64,000 nucleotides of DNA from AC-32 sp036265535 (GTDB lineage: Bacteria > Actinomycetota > Thermoleophilia > Gaiellales > Gaiellaceae): contig DATAOV010000001.1 of NCBI GenBank assembly GCA_036265535.1, positions 1-64,000 of the forward strand, in the 5' to 3' direction. Both the position numbers and the translations under genes were made by a program. How positions within the stretch are numbered: the first letter of the stretch is position 1; every line of letters starts with the position of its first letter. Below the pieces are notes generated by a model that saw only the letters and a program-made list of their open reading frames with translations, was not told the origin of the DNA and searched no databases. Positions 58,452-64,000 of the stretch are shown piece by piece.

Positions 58452-59209
58452 CTCTTGAGCTTTTCGAGGAACGGTGTCAGCAGGTCGATCGGCGCCGGGA
58501 AGACGATGGTCGTGGACGCCGAGGAGCCGAGCTCGACGAGCGTCTGCAGGTAGCGCAACTGCAGGCCGATCGGGTGGTCTTCGATCACGAGCGCGGCGTC
58601 CTTCAGCCGCTCCGAGGCCTGGAACTCGCCTTCGGCCGCGATCACCTTCGCCCGCCGCTCACGCTCAGCCTCTGCCTGTCGGGCCATCGCGCGCTGCATC
58701 CCTGACGGGATCTCGACGTCCTTGACCTCGACGATCGAGACCTTGATCCCCCAGGGCGCGGTGGCCTCGTCGATGATCTCCTGCAGGATTGCGTTGATCT
58801 TGTCGCGCTCCGAGAGCAGCTCGTCCAGAAGATGCTGGCCGAGCACCGATCGCAGCGTCGTCTGGGCGATCTGCGAGGTCGCGACCATGAAGTTCTCGAC
58901 CTGGACGATCGCGTTCTTGGGCTCGACGATGCGGAAGTAGGCTACGGCGTTGACCCGCACCGGCACGTTGTCCTTGGTGATGACCTCCTGCGGCGGGATG
59001 TTGAGCGTGATCGTGCGCAGGTCGACCTTCACCATCCGGTCGACGACCGGGATCAGGATGAAGAGGCCAGGGCCCTTGGGCTCGGGAAGCAAGCGGCCCA
59101 GGCGGAAGATGATGCCGCGCTCGTACTCGCGCGCGACCTTGATCGCCGAGACGAGGAACAGCAGGACGAGGAAGAGGACGACGACGGCGGCGACGAGTGC
59201 GGCGGTCAC
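58448..59209 (-). CDS. SPFH/Band 7 slipin (stomatin-like)
   Basis: A 253-residue membrane-associated scaffold protein. One N-terminal helix (5-24), then EYERGIIFRLGRLLPEPKGP, VDLRTITLNIPPQEVITKDN and the coiled-coil AEAERERRAKVIAAEGEFQA. Slipins form microdomain assemblies processed by NfeD partners. GTG overlaps the NfeD stop by 4 nt, a standard NfeD-slipin pair. Confidence 0.93.
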   Translation of the reverse strand: MTAALVAAVVVLFLVLLFLVSAIKVAREYERGIIFRLGRLLPEPKGPGLFILIPVVDRMVKVDLRTITLNIPPQEVITKDNVPVRVNAVAYFRIVEPKNAIVQVENFMVATSQIAQTTLRSVLGQHLLDELLSERDKINAILQEIIDEATAPWGIKVSIVEVKDVEIPSGMQRAMARQAEAERERRAKVIAAEGEFQASERLKDAALVIEDHPIGLQLRYLQTLVELGSSASTTIVFPAPIDLLTPFLEKLKS

Positions 59210-60519
59210 GACGCGATCCTACTGGGCGGGAGCGGTTCGACTTCGAGGACGAGCTCGGGCCCTACACCTGCGACGCGAACTTGCTGACCCGGCCGCAGCT
59301 GCTCGCCGGATCGAGGCCGGGCGCGCCAGAGCTCCCCGTGTACGAACACCAGGTCGTCGCGGCGGGCCTCGCCGACCTCGCCGACCATCGTCTCCGGCCC
59401 GGCTGCCACCGGTCTTCGTCGTACCTGCACCGCCTTCGTGAGCGCGAAAACCCAGACGAGCCCGAGAGACACTGCGAAGGCGACGACCACGGGGGTATTG
59501 ACGTCGTTGTACGGCGCAGGGGCATTGTGGAAGAGCATCAGGGAGCCGACCACGAGACTGATCAGGCCCGAGACCGTGAGCGTGCCATGGCTGACAACGT
59601 GCGCGTCGATCACGAGGAGCGCGGCGCCGAGGATGAGGAGGGCGAGCCCAGTCCAGCTGAGGGGTAGGACGGCGAAGCCGAAGAGGGCCGTCAGGAGCGC
59701 GACCGCGCCGAGCGCGCCGGGGAGAACGACGCCGGGGTGGAAGATCTCGAAGCCGATCCCTGCGATCCCGGCGAGGAAGAGGAGCGGGATCAGGTTCGGG
59801 TCGATCAGTGCGTTCAGCAGGCGCGTGAAGAAGCCCGGGTTCACGTCGACGATCTGCGCGTTGGCCGTGTGGAGGACGAATCCCTTGCCCACCGTCTTGC
59901 GCCCGTCGATCTTGCGCAGCAACGCGGGCAGGTTCGGCGCGATGTCGTCGATCACGTTCATGCGGAGGGCCTGCTCCGCGGTTAGGTTCGACGCCTTCCG
60001 CACCGCCAGGTCGGCCCAGCGCTGATTCCGTCCGTGGAACTTGGCCAGCCCGCGCAAGGACGCGGCCGCGTCGTTCAGCACCTTGCGCCGGAGGTCGCTG
60101 CCGAGGTTGGCACCGTTGCCGTTGATCGGCGTCGACGAGCCGATGTTCGTTGCCGGGGCCATGGCGAGCACGTCCGCCGCCTGGCCGATCCACACGCCTG
60201 CCGATGCTGCTCGCGCGCCCGGCGGTGACACGTAGACGATCACCGGGATCTTGGAGCCGAGCTCGGTCTTGACGATGGTCCGCATCGATTCGGAGAGGCC
60301 GCCTGGAGTGTCGAGGACGATCACCGCTGCGTCGTAGCCGTCCTTCTGGGCGCGGTGGAGCTGGTGGTCGAGGTAGCTGGAGGTGACCGGGTTGACCTCG
60401 AGCACGTAGTGGATCGCCAGCACTCGCGGTCGGCCGGAGTCGGCCGCAAAGGCAAGTGCCGGAACGGCGAGCGCCACGGCCATCAAGCCGAAAAATGCCC
60501 GCAGAAACGGCCCTTTCAC
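59206..60519 (-). CDS. NfeD-type membrane serine protease (ClpP-class)
   Basis: A 437-residue NfeD1b protein: signal peptide (1-26), ClpP-like protease domain (about 30-240) with LDTPGGLSESMR and catalytic Ser107 (AASAGVWIG), probable Lys146, APATNIGSS, then four membrane helices and a C-terminal OB-fold (VGEVGEARRDDLVFVHGELW). It would cleave the slipin C-terminus. GTG start; TAGAAT is 10 nt upstream, so the transcript is nearly leaderless. The 85 nt to the divergent amidase hold nothing else. Confidence 0.92.
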   Translation of the reverse strand: MKGPFLRAFFGLMAVALAVPALAFAADSGRPRVLAIHYVLEVNPVTSSYLDHQLHRAQKDGYDAAVIVLDTPGGLSESMRTIVKTELGSKIPVIVYVSPPGARAASAGVWIGQAADVLAMAPATNIGSSTPINGNGANLGSDLRRKVLNDAAASLRGLAKFHGRNQRWADLAVRKASNLTAEQALRMNVIDDIAPNLPALLRKIDGRKTVGKGFVLHTANAQIVDVNPGFFTRLLNALIDPNLIPLLFLAGIAGIGFEIFHPGVVLPGALGAVALLTALFGFAVLPLSWTGLALLILGAALLVIDAHVVSHGTLTVSGLISLVVGSLMLFHNAPAPYNDVNTPVVVAFAVSLGLVWVFALTKAVQVRRRPVAAGPETMVGEVGEARRDDLVFVHGELWRARPRSGEQLRPGQQVRVAGVGPELVLEVEPLPPSRIAS

Positions 60520-60529
60520 AGTCGTAAGA

Positions 60530-60535
60530 ATTCTA
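60530..60535 (-). promoter_or_regulatory. -10 element for the NfeD-slipin-galT unit
   Basis: TAGAAT on the minus strand, 10 nt before the GTG. No convincing -35. Confidence 0.35.
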
Positions 60536-60604
60536 TCAGCGCGTCCGCTTTTCCCTTGCGGGCCAGGAAGGCGTGTGCGAGCCTCGAAGCGGGTCAGCTC
60601 GCTC

Positions 60605-62662
60605 ATGAGGCCGCTCATCGTCGCAGCCGTCCTCGCTGCCACCCTCCCCGGCTCCGCACTTGGCGCCGGCCTGGTGGCGCGAGATCTATCTCCCCAGCCG
60701 TCGGGCCGGGCGGTCTCGACGGGTGTGTTCGAGCTCGTCGGTTTGCATTGGCAAGGGCCCGGGGTGGTCAAGTACCGGACGAGGAACCTCGCCGGCCGCT
60801 GGAGCGCGTGGCGGGCGTTCTCGCCCGAAGACGCGCTCCCGGACAACGGCCCAGAACGTCGGGCGACCCGCGGTTGGCGCGTCGCGAGCCCGTTCTGGAC
60901 GGGCCCCGCGAACGGCATCCAGTACCGGGCGGTGGGTCGCGTCGCCAGGATGCGGGCGTACTTCATGCGCAGTCCGAGGCAGCGCCTCTCGGCCGAGCGC
61001 GTCCATTTGGCCGGGACGCCGGCGATCATCACCCGCTCTGGCTGGCAGGCGGATGAGTCGATCCGCCGTGGGGCGCCGTTCTACGCGGATTCGGTCCACC
61101 TCGCGATCGTCCACCACACGGCCGGTTCGAACTCGTACACGAAGGCGCAGTCGGCCTCGATCGTGAAGGCGATCGAGCTCTACCACGTGAAGGGCAACGG
61201 CTGGAACGACATCGGCTACAACTTTCTCGTCGACAAGTACGGCCAGATCTTCGAAGGCCGCTTCGGCGGGATGACGAGGGCCGTGATCGGCGCCCATGCG
61301 CAGGGTTTCAACACCGGCTCGGTCGGGATCGCGGTGATCGGGGACTTCAGCTCGGCGGGGATCACGCCGGCGGCGCGCGCGGCCCTCGTCTCGTTGATCG
61401 CCTGGCGTCTCGACCTCGATCACGTCGACCCGCTCTCCAGCGTCGTCAGGATCTCGTCCGGCAACCCGCGCTACGGGGCCGGGAGGGCGGTCACCTTGCG
61501 CGCGGTCTCAGGGCATCGCGACGTCTATCCGACGAGCTGTCCCGGCCAGGGCCTCTACGCGCAGCTGCCCTCGATCCGGGACGCGGTAGCGCAGAGCGGC
61601 TTGCCAAAGCTCTACTCGCCGGCGGTGACCGGGACGCTCGGCGGGCCGGTGCGCTTCACTGCGAGGCTCTCGGACCGGGTTGCCTGGGTCGTGACGGTCC
61701 GGGATCAGAGCAAGGCCGTCGTCGCGAGCGGGGGCGGGATCGGGCCCAACGTCGACTGGACCTGGGACGCCGGCGGCGCGCCCTCGGGTCGGTACACGTG
61801 GACGATCAGCTCGCCGCAGATGCGCTCGGCCACGGGGACGATCGGCACCGCGCCCGCGCCGCTCGCCCTGCAGCAGTTGAAGCTCGCACCGGCGATCGTG
61901 ACCCCGAACGGCGACGGCCGCGGCGACTCGGCGACGATCACCTATCGGCTGACCGCCCCGGCGCTCGTGACCGCTTCCGTGGTCGACAGCCTCGGGGACA
62001 CCGTGGAGACGCTCTTCTCTCAGCGCAAGGGGGCCGGCACGCAGAGCTTCGTCTGGAGCAGCGTCACGTTGCCGGACGGGCGCTACCGGCTCGCGATCGC
62101 CGCGAAGGACGACCGTGGCACGCAGGTGCAGTCGGTCCGACCGATCTCCGTCGACCGGACGCTCGCCTCGTTCGCGACGAGCACTGCAGTGATCTCCCCG
62201 AACAGAGACGGCCGGCTCGACACGCTCGCCTTCTCGTTCCGGTTGAATGCGCCCGCCCACGTCCAACTACGGATCCTGCGCTCCGGAACCTTGGTTGCCA
62301 CGCCGTTCGACGGCGATCTCCAGGCCGGCCCCCAGCGGGTCGACTGGGACGGACGCGGCCTGCGAGATGGTCGCTACTCGGCGGTGGTCGTTGCGACGGA
62401 TTCCCTGCTCACCGTCAAACAGTCCGTCTTCGTCCGCGTCGACACGAAGGCGCCGATCCTGCGGCTCGCCTCGTTCCGGTTGCTGCGGTTCTGGCTCAGC
62501 GAGCCCGGCCGGCTGACAGTCGTCCTGAACGGCCGCGCCCATGTGCTGGTCGTCAAGCGTGCCGGCTTCTTGCGCGTCGGTCACAGCGGTTCGATCCGCA
62601 CGCTGCGGGCCTTCGCCCGCGATGCGGCCGGCAACCAGAGTCGGCAGATCCGCCGGCCCTAA
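60605..62662 (+). CDS. exported N-acetylmuramoyl-L-alanine amidase with FlgD-like Ig repeats
   Basis: A 685-residue exported enzyme. Signal peptide 1-20; N-terminal beta domain; Amidase_2/PGRP domain about 140-330 with zinc His170-His171 (AIVHHTAGSN), NDIGYNFLVDKYGQIFEGR and SGHRDVYPTSCPG. The C-terminal half has two FlgD-type Ig repeats, each opened by a calcium-like N-x-D-G-R-x-D loop (TPNGDGRGD, SPNRDGRLD). A GTG 30 nt upstream is an alternative start. Ends on a shared CTAA with birA. Confidence 0.92.
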   Translation: MRPLIVAAVLAATLPGSALGAGLVARDLSPQPSGRAVSTGVFELVGLHWQGPGVVKYRTRNLAGRWSAWRAFSPEDALPDNGPERRATRGWRVASPFWTGPANGIQYRAVGRVARMRAYFMRSPRQRLSAERVHLAGTPAIITRSGWQADESIRRGAPFYADSVHLAIVHHTAGSNSYTKAQSASIVKAIELYHVKGNGWNDIGYNFLVDKYGQIFEGRFGGMTRAVIGAHAQGFNTGSVGIAVIGDFSSAGITPAARAALVSLIAWRLDLDHVDPLSSVVRISSGNPRYGAGRAVTLRAVSGHRDVYPTSCPGQGLYAQLPSIRDAVAQSGLPKLYSPAVTGTLGGPVRFTARLSDRVAWVVTVRDQSKAVVASGGGIGPNVDWTWDAGGAPSGRYTWTISSPQMRSATGTIGTAPAPLALQQLKLAPAIVTPNGDGRGDSATITYRLTAPALVTASVVDSLGDTVETLFSQRKGAGTQSFVWSSVTLPDGRYRLAIAAKDDRGTQVQSVRPISVDRTLASFATSTAVISPNRDGRLDTLAFSFRLNAPAHVQLRILRSGTLVATPFDGDLQAGPQRVDWDGRGLRDGRYSAVVVATDSLLTVKQSVFVRVDTKAPILRLASFRLLRFWLSEPGRLTVVLNGRAHVLVVKRAGFLRVGHSGSIRTLRAFARDAAGNQSRQIRRP

Positions 62663-63231
62663 CCGAGCCAGAGGTCGTAGCGGCGCTCGAGCCGGACCAG
62701 CAGGTCCACGAGCAGCGCGGCGCGATCGAGCTCTCGGCCGGTTTCCACCAGCAGCGAGGTCGCCGGGAGGTCGACCTCCGTCGGGAGATCGTGCTCGGCC
62801 AGGTTGACGTTGATCCCGACACCGAGCACCACGCGGCCCTCACGTGCCTCGGCGAGGATGCCGGCCACCTTGCGTCCGCCGATGAGCACATCGTTCGGGA
62901 ACTTCACCTCCGGCTCGAGACCCGTCATCGCGGCCAATGTCTCCGCGCACGCGCGCGCGGCGACTCCCGTCAGCTCCGGCAGCCGCTCCGGCGAGATGCT
63001 CGGTCTGAGCTGGAGCGAGCAGAGGAGGCTGGTTCCGGCCGGAGCAAACCAACGTCGCCCGAGCCGCCCTCGCCCCTCGGTCTGCTCGCCCGCGATCACG
63101 AGCGCGCCCTCCGGGGCGTCGGGATGCAGGAGCAGCTGAGTGGACGGGGTCGATTCGACGTACGCGTAGTCCCGGCCGAAGCGCCCGCGCAGCCGCGGAA
63201 CCACGGCCTCCGGCGCGAGCGAGTCGGACAC
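62659..63231 (-). CDS. birA: biotin-[acetyl-CoA-carboxylase] ligase
   Basis: A 190-residue class I biotin ligase without the DNA-binding domain, so not a repressor. ESTPSTQ, the biotinyl-AMP loop GRGRLGRRW (53-61), and the catalytic KFPNDVLIGGRKVAGIL are present. The C-terminal domain is short or missing. GTG start 7 nt from TAGTCT, in a 21-nt divergent gap with the sigma gene. Confidence 0.9.
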   Translation of the reverse strand: MSDSLAPEAVVPRLRGRFGRDYAYVESTPSTQLLLHPDAPEGALVIAGEQTEGRGRLGRRWFAPAGTSLLCSLQLRPSISPERLPELTGVAARACAETLAAMTGLEPEVKFPNDVLIGGRKVAGILAEAREGRVVLGVGINVNLAEHDLPTEVDLPATSLLVETGRELDRAALLVDLLVRLERRYDLWLG

Positions 63232-63237
63232 GGGACG

Positions 63238-63244
63238 TAGACTA
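63238..63244. promoter_or_regulatory. mirrored -10 elements, birA/sigma divergent promoter
   Basis: TAGACTA contains TAGACT on the plus strand (9 nt before the sigma GTG) and TAGTCT on the minus strand (7 nt before the birA GTG). The two hexamers are offset by one base. Confidence 0.48.
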
Positions 63245-63252
63245 GGGCCGCC

Positions 63253-63867
63253 GTGCAACCTCCTTTGCGCAAGGGCCGTCAGATTCGTCAGGACCCGTGG
63301 CCCGAGGGGCCGCTCGTCTACGAGAAGCTGAGTGACCCGATCCTGGTCAAGCGAGCGAAGGACGGCGACCGCCTGGCACTGGCGGCGCTCTGTGAGCGGC
63401 ACGCTCCGCGCGTCGAGCGCCTGGCCGCGCAAGTGCTCGCCGATCCCGAAGACGCTCGCGATGCCGCCCAGGAGGCGCTCGCCAAGCTCTGCCTCCGGCT
63501 ACGCCAGTTCCGCGGTGAGTCACAGTTCGCGACGTGGCTCCACCGGCTCGTGGTCAACACCTGCCGGGACGTCGCCGACCGCCAGCGCGTACGTCGCTGT
63601 GAGCCGCTGCTCGACGACGAGCGTGTCTCGGGCGAGAGCGATCCGGCCAGGGAGGCAGACCTCGCGGAGCTTCGGCACGAGCTCGGCGCGGGCCTCGCGG
63701 GTCTTTCGCAGGAGCAGGCGAGCGTGGTCGTCCTGAAGGACGCGCTCGGCTTCTCGTTCGCCGAGATCTCGGCGCGGGAGGGCATGCCCGTGGGGACCGC
63801 GAAATGCTACGCGCACCGCGCCCGCGCCGGCCTGCGCGCACGGCTTTCGAAAACAGAAGCAGCGTGA
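63253..63867 (+). CDS. ECF-type RNA polymerase sigma factor
   Basis: A 204-residue sigma-70 family protein with only regions 2 and 4. Region 2: ALCERHAPRVERLAAQVL, DARDAAQEALAKLCLRLRQF, SQFATWLHRLVVNTCRD. Region 4: LSQEQASVVVLKDALGFSFA and EISAREGMPVGTAKCYAHRA. A 30-residue basic N-terminal extension precedes region 2. No anti-sigma factor follows; instead its stop overlaps a fatty-acid gene start (GTGA). Confidence 0.92.
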   Translation: MQPPLRKGRQIRQDPWPEGPLVYEKLSDPILVKRAKDGDRLALAALCERHAPRVERLAAQVLADPEDARDAAQEALAKLCLRLRQFRGESQFATWLHRLVVNTCRDVADRQRVRRCEPLLDDERVSGESDPAREADLAELRHELGAGLAGLSQEQASVVVLKDALGFSFAEISAREGMPVGTAKCYAHRARAGLRARLSKTEAA

Positions 63868-64000
63868 CCACCCTGGGCCGCGAGGAGATCGAGGCGATCC
63901 TGCCTCACCGGGAGCCATTCCTCCTGATCGACGAGGTGCTCGAGCTCGAGCCGGGCGAGCGCGTCCTCGCGCGCAAGACCGTCCGGCCCAACGAGTGGTA
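63864..64000 (+). CDS. fabZ: 3-hydroxyacyl-ACP dehydratase FabZ (3' end outside window)
   Basis: The first 45 codons encode GREEIEAILPHREPFLLIDE followed by VLELEPGERVLARKTVRPNE, the conserved FabZ start with the catalytic-region LPHR.PFLLID. GTG overlaps the sigma stop as GTGA. The rest lies beyond the window. Confidence 0.88.
   Translation, partial: MTTLGREEIEAILPHREPFLLIDEVLELEPGERVLARKTVRPNEW

Noticed and set aside
1..64000. CRISPR arrays, insertion sequences, prophage genes, rRNA operons
   Set aside because: No direct-repeat arrays, transposase motifs, phage structural genes or rRNA sequence were recognised.

Overview
The window is about 64 kb of GC-rich, densely coded bacterial chromosome that spans a probable replication origin. 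The order rpmH-rnpA-yidD-yidC-jag-rsmG-parA-parB on the minus strand, facing dnaA-dnaN-recF-dciA(DUF721)-gyrB-gyrA on the plus strand, is the classical oriC neighbourhood. DUF721 between recF and gyrB, an MqnP-type prenyltransferase (futalosine menaquinone route), System I cytochrome c genes, a class E sortase, an L,D-transpeptidase, TreT plus OtsA, and the many GTG starts point to a deep-branching actinobacterium, most like Thermoleophilia/Gaiellales. That is inference from gene content. One feature argues for care: GyrB carries a large insertion of the kind best known from Gram-negative bacteria.

Layout. 1-3.6 kb (minus): tryptophan 2,3-dioxygenase, M20 peptidase, DUF1385 protein and a nicotinate phosphoribosyltransferase cut by the window edge. 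3.6-8.3 kb: rarA, OsmC, a phosphoesterase, a hydrolase, arginase, a lone receiver protein and tRNA-Phe. 8.4-16.5 kb: haem and cytochrome c assembly (ccmC-ccmD-hemC-hemD-DUF62-methyltransferase; ccmF; mqnP-ccmA-ccmB). 16.5-17.8 kb: mogA-moaC and a small Cys-rich protein. 17.8-24.5 kb (minus): response regulator, sensor kinase, HtrA protease, RsbW-like kinase, TreT and OtsA, which looks like one envelope- and osmotic-stress unit. 24.5-36.5 kb: degenerate M28-like membrane protein, sortase, moeA, glycosyltransferases, penicillin-binding protein, MscS and DUF2203. 36.5-42 kb (plus): PIG-V-like mannosyltransferase, binding protein, HAD, CPBP protease, L,D-transpeptidase, PrcB-like protein and chorismate mutase. 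42-43.2 kb: DUF151 nuclease-like protein, tRNA-Ile and small hypothetical genes. 43.2-57.6 kb: partition and origin block. 57.6-64 kb: MerR-like regulator, galT-slipin-NfeD, peptidoglycan amidase, birA, ECF sigma factor and the start of fabZ.

Three patterns recur across the window. Divergent gene pairs are often only 19-67 nt apart and share a mirrored TAnnnT core placed 6-10 nt from both start codons, suggesting bidirectional promoters for leaderless mRNAs. Five of nine convergent protein-gene pairs end on one shared tetranucleotide (four CTAG, one CTAA) that supplies both stop codons. Several genes appear to start with CTG, two of them in a CTGA stop/start overlap. Long terminator-like or paired elements sit directly before rpmH, recF and gyrB. 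I saw no insertion sequence, prophage, CRISPR array or rRNA operon.
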